In this document: positions 1-19,073 of the stretch, piece after piece
Layout of the letters: every line of letters begins with the position of its first letter
Position numbering within the stretch: position 1 is the stretch's first letter
Assembly: GCA_963978895.1 (NCBI GenBank)
Contig: OZ022238.1
Coordinates: 7,177,150 to 7,241,149, forward strand
Length of the DNA: 64,000 nucleotides
Direction of reading: 5' to 3'
DNA from: Erpobdella octoculata
Taxonomy: Eukaryota > Annelida > Clitellata > Hirudinida > Erpobdellidae
Translations under genes and position numbers: made by a program
The notes under the pieces: model-generated
Database searches by the model: none
The model's input: the letters and a program-made list of their open reading frames with translations, nothing else
Told to the model about the DNA's origin: nothing

Positions 1-3000
1 TCGTGGGAACCCAAGCAATTAGAAAGTTTCAGGACTGGGAGGCCATCTTCCCCATCTGTCCGTCCGACCATCCATCCATCCTCGGAGCAAAAAACCTGAT
101 TTTTTTTCTTCTTCTTCATTGTCGCTAACAACCGATAGATGACATTGTTCGATCATACGGCAGGTGACGGTTCGTCGGTAGAACTTTGAGCTATTCGCAA
201 TCATTGATGATGAGTTTTAAAAAAAATTACCACTATATCAATCGAGTTTATTTTTTGTTGTTTTTATTTATTTATATAGCGCTGTTTTTTTCCGTGGCGT
301 TCAATATAGATGAATAGATGTACATAGTTTGTTGGTTGTTTGGTTTGTCTCTTTGTTAGATTATTTTTTGTTCATTATGGCATGCCTGTTTGTGTATTCG
401 TTCGTTGGTTCGTTGGTTTGTTTGCTTGTTGGTTATTTCGTTCAATCGTTCGATATCAACTAATAGCGTATAATCGCGACAGATGTTCACAACTTGGTCA
501 TCTAACGAAGTTTTACTGTCTGACGTAAGTTTCAATAAATTTCCCATCACCATCTTCTTTGCTGATCTTTTTGATGTCACACCACGTGTCACTCTCTGTC
601 ACACCGATCTTGCTTGCTAATACGAGAAGTTTTAAATTTAAATCGACCAAAAAATATCAAAGCGACAATATTGATGATAATAATAGTAATAGTAATAATA
701 ATAATTATATAATTATATAATTATTACATATAAATGCTATTATTAATCTTAAAAAGTATAATAGTAATTTTAATAGTTTTAATTATTGTTGAAATTATTT
801 TTATTCTTCTTATCCGTGTTTAAAAAAGAAAGGCAGATCTAAGAGGAATTCTGCTAACAAATATACAACTATTTTATCATACAATATATCATACAATATA
901 TCATACAATTTATTAAACACTATGTTTATTACACATAGTGTTCTTCTTATCAACGTATCACATGTGATGACAAACTCTGTGTGACCATAAAAATAAATAA
1001 ATAAATAAATAAAACCAATATATTTATTAAAACTAATATATATTATATTTTTTATTTATTTATGTTTCTGTCTGTCTGTTTATGTGTGTCTACCTGTCGG
1101 CACGGCAACGCAAATGAGGCAACCTTCACCTTTACATGACAATAAAGATCTTTTGTAATCATCATCCCGCTAGTAAATTAGCATGTCAAGTGAATATACA
1201 AGATGGACGTGTTAGCGGTGTTGAATTTCTAACCGATCATTGATTTAGTTATTCGATTTAATTTTGTGGTACAAATATTCATTAAACATAAAATTAATTT
1301 GCCAAACTATAACGTCATAACAAAATAAATGCAAGTATTTTACATACTTCGTCTTCTCATAAAACTTATTAAATTTCTATTAGCTTTCGAGTGATTAAAC
1401 CTTTAAAACCAATAATTGGGGGGGGGGGGGGGTGAGCTATTGATGAAACTCGATAGTTCTTATGTAGGGAGGCCACATCATATTTATGCAAAGGTTGTTG
1501 GGGGTGAATTGATCTTTGATCAGAAAAATCTTTCAACACCCAAAAAGCTAGATAACAAGTAAACAAATGTTCTTGTTATCTTGCACAAATACAAATAGTA
1601 AACAAATGTTCTTGTTATCTTGCACAAATACAAATACGGTTTTATGTTGGATGGAGGCTTTATTTATTTATTAGCATCAAAACCTGTCTGACGACAAGCA
1701 TGAAAAAAAGAAAAACAAAACAGAAATGTTTAAATCTGAAAAGTAATTTTATTTTCGAAATCAACATAAACAAGTGAAAGTTAATTTACAAAATGAACAA
1801 CATGCTTTTAAGAAAGCTAAACAGTTTCATGGCGACATCGTATTGTAAACATATTATCCCTGTGACTAGATGAGAATTTTTCTTTAGTTAATTTTTTTTT
1901 TATAATTTTTGCTTCTTAAATTTTATTTTTGTTTAATTACACTATAATTGGCTTTTAAGTAGGCGAATGTTATCATGATCTCCCAAACTTCAAGACATCC
2001 GCGGACATCCCATGGAATCCCATGAACATCTCATGGATCTCCAATGGACATCCGGACAAGTGAAAATTAATAAAACAATAAAATTATATTTAAAAACCTT
2101 TAAGTAAGTAGCAGTAAGTTTGCCAAATTTTAGTGGTAATAAAACTGTATTAAATTACAGACAGACGAACTTAGCTAATTATTAGAAAAGATGTCTAATT
2201 GTGGAAATATATATAAATGCATCGGCGTAGAGTTTTTATTTTCTAAGAGGGAACAAGGGATTAGACGCAAGACATTATTTCCGCAAAGAACTGGTAGGTG
2301 GCTGGTTCGAGTTTTTGTTTAAATTAGCCAAACAGTAAGAAACAAAGACTTTGATGGCAGCACTATTTTTTATAACATTTTACTGCATACTCAATTATAT
2401 TATTGCTGAAAAGCACATTTTAAACTTGCTATTATTAAAAAATGCTCTATGCACGAGTTTTTCTGAGAGCGCAAGCGATTTTCCCGGAATGAGCAAGAGG
2501 GGGGAAGCTGTCTCGGCTGCTCCCGAGCTCCATGCCTATGCTGGAATGTGATTCAGAGGGAGAGGGCTGAGCTGCTCTTCACAATGACGAACGTGTGTCA
2601 GTTTTATGGTTTAGGACAAGTTTCATAAATAAAGATGACAGGTGATGTCATGTCATCGTGTCGTCATGAAGCCAGCGCGTCATAATGAAGTCATGAAAAC
2701 CTTCATTTGACTGATGAGATAGATGAGATAATTCATATAAAAAATATGTAGGTGATTACAACGGACAAATAAACACAATTAGTTTATCATCGGAGATGTT
2801 TGCAAAAATTGAAAAAATAAAACTATTTTGCAAAAATATTTTTTAAAGTAGATTTTGTAATTTATATAAAAACATGTTATTGGCATGGCAGTATTATGTG
2901 ACCCGGAGCGGATACAGAATTAACAAAAGGAAAGAGTCCAAAACGGGATGTGCATGACATTTTTTTACATTACTAGTAATGTACTAGTAGGTTTTTACAT

Positions 3001-3720
3001 AAACTTTTGCTCATTATTCAGTCATTCAAAAACTGAATTTTGTTAACAGTTTTTAGAAAAATAATATAGTTAGTTGAGTTTATTCACCTTTTTTTGGAGT
3101 CAATTGTTTTACAACGCATGGTATAACATCGTTTTCAGTTTTTTTTCGTTCAACTTGTTTTACTGTAGAATGTTTCTGTTATGCCCAATAAAACCAAAAA
3201 CCAAATAAAAGAGATGATCAGATCCACTGCAAGAAAACGTATCTGTGTAAACCCACAAACTATAGCTGATGAATAAATCTTCCAATTTTCCAAACTTCTG
3301 GACCCCCAGGACCCTGCCCCTGTATCCACCCCTGGTGACACACGGCATAACATTGCCCGTTTTTACAGATCTATTGGAAACCAAACCATTCACTCCCTAG
3401 GTGGCAGAGTTTTTCTGTATATAAATGTTTATCTAATGGACATATCTTCGTATCTAACGCATCTGACTCGCAACCTCAGGTTCGACACCTGGTTATCACG
3501 CGCCATAATTTCAACGCAGTTATCTGTTTGTAATACTTAGGTTGAATAAGTAGTAAGTAAGTAAGTAAGTACCAGACAATACCGGATTCATGTTTTCGAT
3601 CTTCACCGCAACACTTCTGGCAGATAGTAAGACCTTCGTCATTTGATTGAAAAACGACGCTAAAGTAGTCTTTTTGTCATTCTTAAAGTAACTAGTGCAA
3701 GACCTGTTAATATAAATAAT

Positions 3721-3849
3721 TGTAGGTGTGTATTACTGTGTATGCTTCAGCACTTTTTGTGTAGGTGTGTATTACTGTGTATGCTTCAGCATTTTTTGTG
3801 TAGGTGTGTATTACTGTGTATGCTTCAGCATTTTTTGTGTAGGTGTGCA
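3721..3849. repeat. 39-bp tandem repeat, three copies plus a stub
   Basis: Three successive copies of a 39-bp unit beginning TGTAGGTGTGTATTACTG start at 3721, 3760 and 3799, followed by a partial fourth. Copies differ by about one base (CACTTTTTG versus CATTTTTTG), so the array is young. No function is suggested. Confidence 0.9.
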
Positions 3850-3908
3850 CTTTTTCACTCTATACAAGAGTCAAAAACAGGTTCTTAAACGAACTGATGA
3901 CTGATGAC

Positions 3909-4050
3909 TACCGCTGTTGGTGTGCTATCGAATCATGATCTCAAAGTTATTACTGCGGTTGATGTGCTATCGAATCATGATCTCAAAGTTATTATTAGCG
4001 ACTTGAATGCAAGAGTCGGCTCATAATATTCGACCTGCTGAGACCATCTT
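3909..4050 (+). mobile_element. 42-bp duplication running into a LINE endonuclease crumb
   Basis: A 42-bp phrase containing GTGCTATCGAATCATGATC occurs twice in tandem (about 3909-3995). The second copy runs into codons reading VIISDLNARVG. This resembles the conserved GDFNARVG box of the AP-endonuclease domain of non-LTR retrotransposons. Only about 30 residues are readable, so family assignment is not possible. It may be chance, but the box is distinctive. Confidence 0.4.
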
Positions 4051-5577
4051 GATTCAGAAGTAGAACCCCGACAAAAGTCTTAAAGTCTGGCAGCTTAACA
4101 AACAAAAAGATGCATTGTTTATTGTGCACAATTTAATTAACAATTAGTTTAAAAATGATAATTATATCACTGGATTGAAATGTTTTCAATATAATCAGGA
4201 GGTGTTTTGTGGGAAAAAGTTTAACCGATGACGAAAAATGAAATATCATGCTGGAGAATTCTTACGAAGAGAAAGTATTTGAAGCCGATTCCAAGTTTTT
4301 GTGAATAATTAAAACTAATTATTCACTGCAAACTGGTGGATTTCTATATAAAAAAAAGAGAAACAACATCTTGCATGCCGTGTCTAAATATACCAAATTG
4401 CGAAACTAATTTAAAAAATATTTCAAACAACACAATCGAGCTTAACATATTTTCACGACACCAAACCGAAATTTGCCCATCATAACGGGGGTGCAAGTCA
4501 TTTAATGATCTGGTTGGTTGGTTTCTCTTTCGCCGGCTGACGGAAGCCAAACGGTTTTGGTCAAGACTTGGTCGAAATTACTCTTTTTTCCGGTAAAAAA
4601 CAACAACGCATATTTGGACTAAATAAGCAAACAAAAGCAAACCTCATGTCAACCAGTAAAGTAATAAATACCTTTCTAAAGTTCATTGCGCTTAAAACGA
4701 GAAACTAAATTCGAAAAGCACATGGGTTTGACACGGACGTTGTACGCCATAACTAAACGTAAAGAATTATAAAGGTATGCATGGATGGAATAGATACGCA
4801 GTTCCATGGAAAAACGACTGGAATCGAGATTCAAGTGGTCTCCATAATGATATGGAGAGAAGAAAGCATTGAAGAGTTTTTAACCATCATGATATGGAAT
4901 TGAAGCCGTAAAAAATCTTATATCTCGAATCTGAGCATCTACAAACAACTATAGCCTCGTATAGAAACGGTAGAAACAAAAAAAAAACTACTTTAATTAC
5001 ACAATCAATAATTATTAGCATCTAAATTCGGTTACAGAATTTTTTTTTCAAAGATTTTCAAGTCGAAGAGAGCGATCCGAACGAATGTTGTTTCAATCAG
5101 ACAATAATTCAACCGCTTGAAGTCCAAACAAGCTTTGCCATCGTTGTTATCAACCGAGTGGAGTTGGAAAGGAAAAACGAGAGAACTTTTAAAATGCTTT
5201 AAAAAAATTCTTTTAAATAAAATGTTTTTAACGATTCTATAAATTATTAATCTAGCAAATGTTGTGAACACAAAACAAGCTCGAAGCATGAAATGAAAAA
5301 ATTGACGAAGGGAAATGATTTGCTGGAATTAGTAAAACTCATGCATGGAGATGGAAACGGATGAGGAAGATGTGAAACGAATCAAGCAAGATTGATAAAT
5401 TGAGATTCAAATAAAACAGATAAAATATTGGTGAACAATTAAAATTTATGTAACAATTTCGTAATTCATTATAAACAAAAAAAACTGATATTTCCTTAAT
5501 TGTTCGAAAAACTTTTAAGAATTTTTTCTTGGAAGGCCGCTACAGAAAGTTAGTCGGAGATGTTCGCCTGTTGTAAT

Positions 5578-12421
<6,844 letters not shown>

Positions 12422-12456
12422 GATTCCTTTCGTTTAATTGCAAACGTCACCACTTG
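12422..12456 (-). other. 5' leader piece of the filament mRNA with upstream 3' splice site
   Basis: On the minus strand a pyrimidine-rich tract ends in CCAG at 12459-12457, followed by 35 bases and the ATG. This looks like a 3' splice acceptor, so the 5' UTR is probably interrupted. Possible upstream donors read GAG/GTATGTATGG (near 12822) and CAA/GTGAGA (near 13298). I cannot choose between them, and the promoter is not located. Confidence 0.5.
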
Positions 12457-14575
12457 CTGGAAAAAAAACAAAAATAATTCAGATTAAAATGCAACTCAAC
12501 TTGTGTTTTATTAACTTCTTGCTGGCTGTGATCGCTAATGTTTCACCCAGATGCTAAATTGCAAAAAATAAAAGCTATAAATAATTTTTCCAGAATTATC
12601 CACAATTAAAAGCTCCAAAGTCAAATTATTTATAAAACTTAAATTGAATTATAATAATTGTTAACCTAACAATGAAAAAATTGAAATGTCTACGTTTCTT
12701 TAAATGAAATAAAATAAAAACTGCGGTCGAAATGATTTCTTGTTTTTATGACGAAACAGCTGTCAGCAATACACCACTCACTACTATCTACCTAACAGGC
12801 TTTTCTCCTTGCCATACATACCTCAAACGGTGTTTAAGCTGCAGAATTAATCAATAACATACGAAAGGCTTTTGAGATATTATTTTTTTTCTACCTTTAG
12901 CAGGTTTTATTTTATAAAATTTTGTAGAGTTAAAATTGTACTTGTATACCAAATAAATGCCGGTATTAAATAATCGAAAGTTTAAATGCTAAGGTGTGCA
13001 GTGCATGCCACATGGTTTCAACCATATTCAATTGCAGAACAACCTCCACATTTGGCCGATCGTATTAATATCGAAGCATTTATTAAACGTTGTTTTCAAG
13101 TTTTTACTCTCCAATATAATTTTACAATTTGATAATAAAATCATGGTGATTTGTTTTCTCAAAAATCTTTTCTGATTGCAAAACAAAAAACCTTTGGTAA
13201 ACATGCAACTAAACTGTTCGGCGAGAGCATCAAATGAAATATTCACTAATTAAAACATGCAACAAACGAAATGAAATAGTTAGAAAATAAATTCTCACTT
13301 GAGCTCAAAACACAGCAAAATTGACACGAGGTCCGATGAAGCGCTATAGGAATAAGACGTGGTTTTAATATACTTCCACCGGGGCTACCTAGCGAGCGCC
13401 TACCTCCATTGTTCTCTGCTACTGCTAAGCCGTGCGCTTCTCTCAAAAACGGGCATTCACTGGCTGATTGTCGTCAGCCGATGGCATATCGAGATTGCAT
13501 TCTAGAGAAGACGTTCCCTTCTTAGTACAATTACCACTCATAATTGGCGACCCTTTCAACTGGACTTTGGCTGTCGGTGACTGACTATCTCACGACGCTA
13601 ACAGCAATTAATCGCTCAAATACCAAAAAAGAGCGTACAATACCTAAAACAATTTACGGGGTAATTACAAATCCAGACATTAACAGCATACTTACTTACT
13701 TACTTACTCGCCTATGAAATGGTCGCATTCACCAGTGAGGACAGCTCGAACAGCCTACGTCGACTACGCTTCAGCCTACTGCTCTCAGATTCCATTGAGT
13801 GACTTTCTGAAGAAATTCTATCAATGTGTCTCCTTGTTAACTTCTGAAAGCTCGAGACAATTTCAAGCCGAAGGTTTTACTCATTATCGCACATGGTGAA
13901 TGCCTGAGCTCGATTGGTAGTTAGAATTTTACAAAAAGTTCAATCGAATGTCAATGTCAGAATTTTTTTTAAATTTTTAATAGAATAAAAATAAATTACA
14001 AAAATCTTTTTAATGTGATTATAGATAATAATAATAAGATAATAAAAATAATGAAATTGTTTTAAACAATGTCTTTTTCAATAAATATAACTATGAATTA
14101 TTTATTTTAATATTTGTTCATGCTATTAATTACAGATAAGATGATAAAATGATAAGATTGATTTAGGACTTTTTTCTTCCAATCAATATAATTATTGAGT
14201 ACATCTCGATTGATCCAATTCATAGCAATCTCATTCAAAAGTATGCCTCGCAGAGGAAACAGATTTCCAGTCTTATTCATAAAAAAGCATAAAAAAGTCC
14301 AAGCAAAAAAACAATTTTGTTTTTTAGAAACACTCTTATATTTTTACATAAACAAATCGATTTCTAAATGCAATAATAGTTTTACTATTGTTTATAGTAA
14401 TATTTTAGTCAAAATTTTAATAAGTTTTTGACATAGTCATGATTACCTAAAAGTTCTTTTAATTGATGCAAGCGCTATCTATAGAGTAATTTTAAACTTG
14501 TTACAAAATAAATATTGAAATTATTAGAAATAATGATTAAATCGCTTTGGAAATGATTGGATATTGTTTTTGCAG
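12457..14575. other. Upstream flank of the filament gene, no gene recognised
   Basis: AT-rich sequence that should contain the filament promoter and any untranslated first exon. I see no confident TATA box or other element. A short TTAC/ACTT tetranucleotide run lies near 13690-13709. The open frames here lack splice-paired structure or family resemblance. Confidence 0.5.
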
Positions 14576-14674
14576 GTGGCTAAAGATTATGGTGAAAGTT
14601 TTAAAGTTCTAAGTAATCTGAAAGTTGGTAAAAAATCAATTCAAAAATTTGAAGACACAGACACGGAGAACTAA
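14576..14674 (+). CDS. Possible orphan terminal exon, product unknown
   Basis: A pyrimidine tract ends TTTTTGCAG at 14575, followed by 32 codons (VAKDYGESFKVLSN...) and TAA at 14672-14674. An AATAAA-type signal follows within about 15 bases (AAAAATAAAATT). This is how a short last exon looks. I could not find partner exons upstream and do not recognise the peptide. It could equally be chance. Confidence 0.25.
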   Translation: MAKDYGESFKVLSNLKVGKKSIQKFEDTDTEN

Positions 14675-16183
14675 ATGCATTTAAAAATAAAATTAAAGTT
14701 AAGTAAAAGTGATCTGACGAAGGTAGGGCATGACATGGATGGAGGTGGGTCAGAGGGGCAACACAGCATTCTTTTACAGACCCCTCTGCAAATAAACTAA
14801 TTATTAGTCACGAAACTTTTAAGTTATGCGAGTTACGCTTCACTGGGCTGCAACAGCTCTCTGCTTGCTGCTATCAGCCAATCAGAAACGTGCACGCTAA
14901 TTGCACTCACCTGAGTCTTGATTTTTACATTATTACAACGTTTTTCTTAAGTCACTTTCTTGTCTGTTTGTTTGTCTGTCTGTCAGCAAAATTTCGCAAT
15001 CAAATTTTAAACCGTTTTCCAAAACAAAAAAAAACGTATGGTGCATATACAAAAACATCAAGACTTATCTAACATACTAAAATTTCTATAAAAAATACTT
15101 AGTTAATAATTGCATCAATCCAATTGACTTAAAATGCATTACATTCTATTTCATTGGTTTGAGTCGTTCAGAATTAAATTCACATACTCATGTGCATTTG
15201 TTGTAAAGAATTTCATTGATATGGAGTCATATTATAAATGAACAGTAGTATAAAATCATGATAGGTATATAAGAAATTTCTGTAATAATTCTTCTGAAAT
15301 AATATTGTTATAACATTGCAATAATTGTGACTTTGTGAGCACAAACAATTTCACTTTAATGAATTGTGAAATATACATTATCTTCTCTGAAACAAATTTT
15401 CAGCATGAAATACTTCTCATCTATGGTCACAAACAGTGTTTGTAAATGAAAAAAACATAATCATAACTTTGATCATATTAATTATAATGTATACATGTCA
15501 TGGACAATTTGTAAAATCAATATAACAGCAGAAATAAAAGATTTGCAGAAATAAAGTGTGGTGTATGTGCTTCATTTAAACTTCATATATAAATTGATGA
15601 TTCTGTAAAACAAACATTTATAACAATAAAAGAATCAGAAACTGTTATAAAATTTGTTTACCAAACTTTTAACAATTTATTCAGAATTTGCACTTTTTAG
15701 TGTGCAAGAAAACGTTTTTTTTTATCAAATGTATTTTTTATGATCTAAAAATTATAAAGATATAACTGTGTTGATTTGTAAAGACATAACTACACTATGT
15801 ATTCGATTATAAATCCTAGAATTTAGCTTTTTCTTGATTTTTTATTTCTTTGAATAGATTATCACAATTAAATGCAATATTGTATTTTTTTATTACAAAC
15901 TTTTATTCAGGTTACAATCTATGTTTTTGTGTTTGTGTGTGTGTGGCTTTCTCTGTACGCAAATTTGCAAGTAAAATTTAACCAGCTTTTTGACTAGCTA
16001 GGAAGCTGAAACTTTCAGCATAGCTTTGTATTGGATGACAATACATGATTCAATTAAAAAAACAAAAGCAATTTGAACGTTTTTCTTATTTCTAAATCGA
16101 GTGTATTTGAAATAAAAATTTGTGTTGCAAAACTCGTTTTTTCCTTTACTTGTTTATTTCACACCTTTTCCGACTTGATTTAG

Positions 16184-16281
16184 AATAGATGACAAGAAGG
16201 TGTGGAAAGTTTCGGATCGTTGTCGAGTCCGTATGGCGGCATGTCCCTTACATACTCGCGATTGCATGACAGGATATGATG
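16184..16281 (+). other. Exon-like stretch of unknown origin
   Basis: CTTGATTTAG at 16183 could be an acceptor and GATG/GTAAAA at 16281/16282 a donor. Between them the frame starting ATA GAT GAC stays open and is Cys/Arg-rich (VWKVSDRCRVRMAACP...). I cannot assign a family and see no partner exons, so this is only a candidate. Confidence 0.2.
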
Positions 16282-17677
16282 GTAAAAAGACACTTCTATG
16301 GAATTGCATCATTTTATTGCATGTTATTGCAAGTCAAAATTCAGAGTCACAGAGCACATCACAAATCATTTTTACTTACACCGTGTGAAAAGACAGTAAA
16401 GACTTTAGCAGACTTTAGTCTCATAAATGCCTGCAAGACGTAGTACCTACCTATATACTTTCTGGTCTCTGTTCCACTTGATCTGCAGCTTTTTGCAGAA
16501 CGAGCTAATTTTAGATCGACCTGCTTTCTCTAACCATCTAGTGATAAATCTAGAAATTAAATTCGGCGTTGATTTGTAAATTGAAAAGGCTCGACAGTAC
16601 TGAAATAGTCTTATCTGCAAATAAAATAAAACTTCGCCATAAATCCCTTAAATGTCCTATTGACAGAAATCACACACGAACACACACACCCACACACACA
16701 CAGTCAAGTCAAGCCTAGCATGACACAGACAGGACCAACACGTGACTGTTTGAAAAGTGTTGAGGTCCATATATGTACAATTGTAGTTATGAGCTACTCT
16801 GGTTATAGTTCAAGTGTTGAAAAAGAGGAGGAGAGAGGAGAAGAAGAAGAAGGGAGGGGGGTTTGTGTACAGTCAACGAATATCTGAAGTCTGAAGGGAT
16901 CAAGAACGTTCAATATAGAGTGCTATCGCTGAGCCGGTTGTGCTATCGTGTTTGCAGAGCTGTCGAGTCGAGGTAGAATTATTTACACATGAACTAAAAA
17001 TGCACCGTTTTTTCTTCTTCTTCTTTAATTTCCGATTATAAAAAATAAATAAATAAATGACAGAGGATAAATATCAGTACGAATAAGTCTGACAGCCAAT
17101 GCTATGTAATTGATCGTTATACTGGGAAGAACTCTGTGTCGAGGGTGGCTGGGTCAGCTGGGTCAGCTGGGGGGCCTCCTTGAAATATTGTTACTTTTAC
17201 TTTTTACTCTGGCATTTAGCGTAGGAGGGGAGGTAGTTGAGTTTGAATTTCTTATTGTTAAAATTATCAGCTTTATGTGATATAGCAGTTATGTTAATTT
17301 GTCATTATTATAATATATTATTGGATAATTGTAAACAATTAATTTTTTAAATTAAAAATGTATGAAAAAATATTATAAACTTTAGAAAACTTTTTTAATA
17401 AAATATTGGGTGGTCTTGCAGGTGCAAAATAACTAAGAAAGATTATCTCACAGTTTTAATATCAATCGTCGATATAAGACGCAGAAATCAGTTAAATTAA
17501 TAAATGCAATAATTGAGTCCGATATTTAGACAAGTCGATCCCGACTATTCTTTGAGCTAAAAGTTGAAACAAAACCGACTAATAAACTTTTTTTAAGTAA
17601 ATTTTTAATATTTTCTTCGGTGAATGTCTCTGAAGACAAAAGTCTGTGAAAGACGTTCATGGCAAATCTTGCTTGAA

Positions 17678-17813
17678 CAGTTATATGATCAGCTGTTACT
17701 ACCTTTATATGAACATCTGTTACTACCGTTATATGAACAGTTGTTACTACCGTTATATGATCAGCTTATACTACCGTTATATGATCAGCTGTTACTACCG
17801 TTATAGGATCAGC
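17678..17813. repeat. 24-bp minisatellite, about 5-6 copies
   Basis: Units read like TTATATGATCAGCTGTTACT + ACCG with small changes (GAACAT, GAACAG, GATCAG). Because the unit is a multiple of three it keeps a frame open (LLLPLYEQ repeats), but no gene context supports translation. Confidence 0.9.
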
Positions 17814-18099
17814 TGACCATTTTAATATGACCATTTTTATATGACCATTTTAAGCAAACGCATTGCCTGCTGTTGTTATATTCTCTTGATTTAATTTAAT
17901 GTCTAGTTTAAAACCTCGCCCTCTCCCTTCTTCCTCTTGTCCAGCATCAGATCTTTATTGATTTGAAAAAGTTTTAAGCTTGATAGTTTCATCTAAAACA
18001 CGTTGTCCAGACACTTGTCATGTGGTCTGATGTGGTTAGACTTAAAGACTAACATGTTTGAAAAACTAAATTTACATGTATCAATTTTTTAAGAGGGGT

Positions 18100-18210
18100 T
18101 CGTCTGTAAATGACGTCACCCAATTTTGGCCGCTTTTGACCCCTCCCTTCCCCTCGTCTCACTTCCTCACAAAACGTTTGACCCCCCGTCAAATATGACG
18201 TCACAATACT
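18100..18210. mobile_element. MITE-like block with paired TGACGTCA palindromes
   Basis: TGACGTCA occurs at 18111-18118 and again at 18196-18203, enclosing a C-rich centre (GACCCCTCCC, GACCCCCCGTC). Similar short GACCCCCC plus ACGTCAC blocks occur as dispersed non-autonomous elements in invertebrate genomes. The family is not identified, and I see no target-site duplication. Confidence 0.35.
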
Positions 18211-18777
18211 CTGACTGGTATAAATTGTATCTGGTACTCGGCACGGTCAGTGTGGTCAGTGTAGTATTGGTAGTATTCATAAAATTTTCAAATCAATGAT
18301 GAAGCTGAGAGGTTTGACAATTGTTAACCACTGAATGAACGTCTTGTCGATTGTCTCGATCGAGAGTTTTCGGACAATTACTTTGTATCATCGCAGGATA
18401 AAATTACTTTAAACTTACTATTAATCTATTGAACGTATTATTAATTGGATAAACAAATTAACCACTGAATGAACGTGCTAATAATTGAAGAAACCTGTTA
18501 TTAGCTATATTAGAGTTTGATTAGCTTAATAAATGTTGTATTAAATATATAAATATGTTGCCTTAGTATAAATAATAGTCTTATAGCTGTGTCAATATGT
18601 CTGAAATAACAGTTCTTTGTTCAAATGAAAGTTCCTAGCCTAATCTTAAGTGTTTTAGACACTTAAATCTCTGAAAAAGTCAACGCCGATGTAAAAAAAA
18701 CTAATTTTTTTTTTAAGTCAATATAAAAAAGTGGACATGACAGCACTCTAAGCAAAAGCTTCATGTATAAGTAAAAT

Positions 18778-19073
18778 ACAAGTACATATACAAGTACGAG
18801 TACGAGTACGAGTACGAGTACGAGTACGAGTACGAGTACAAGTACAAGTACAAGTACAAGTACAAGTACAAGTACAAGTACAAGTACAAGTACAAGTACA
18901 AGTACAAGTACAAGTACAAGTACAAGTACAAGTACAAGTACAAGTACAAGTACAAGTACAAGTACAAGTACAAATACAAGTACAAGTACAAGTACAAGTA
19001 CAAGTACAAGTACAAGTACAAGTACAAGTACAAGTACAAGTACAAGTACAAGTACAAGTACAAGTACAAGTGA
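18778..19073. repeat. (ACAAGT)n / (ACGAGT)n hexanucleotide array
   Basis: About 49 hexamer units. The first 8-9 are mostly CGAGTA variants, the remainder CAAGTA with one AAATAC slip near 18972. The minus strand therefore reads poly-(Tyr-Leu) or poly-(Cys-Thr), which is an artefact. Degenerate GAGTAC strings near 21118-21290 are related in sequence. Confidence 0.97.

Larger units (their letters stand above)
1..5577. other. AT-rich intergenic region, no convincing gene
   Basis: No open frame here shows codon structure, a domain or paired splice sites that I can recognise. The stretch lies downstream of the intermediate filament gene, which is read leftward and stops at 5578. It holds simple AT-rich runs, a G15 run (1418-1432), a duplicated 30-odd-base phrase near 1560-1635, and two small tandem repeats plus a LINE crumb listed separately. 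I did not find a clear AATAAA for the filament gene on the minus strand. CATAAA-type variants lie just after its stop, but this is only suggestive. Confidence 0.6.

Noticed and set aside
3440..3510. tRNA-like sequence with GGTTCGACACC (box B style)
   Set aside because: The T-arm can pair, but no acceptor, D-arm or anticodon stem can be built around it; at most a tRNA-derived SINE crumb.
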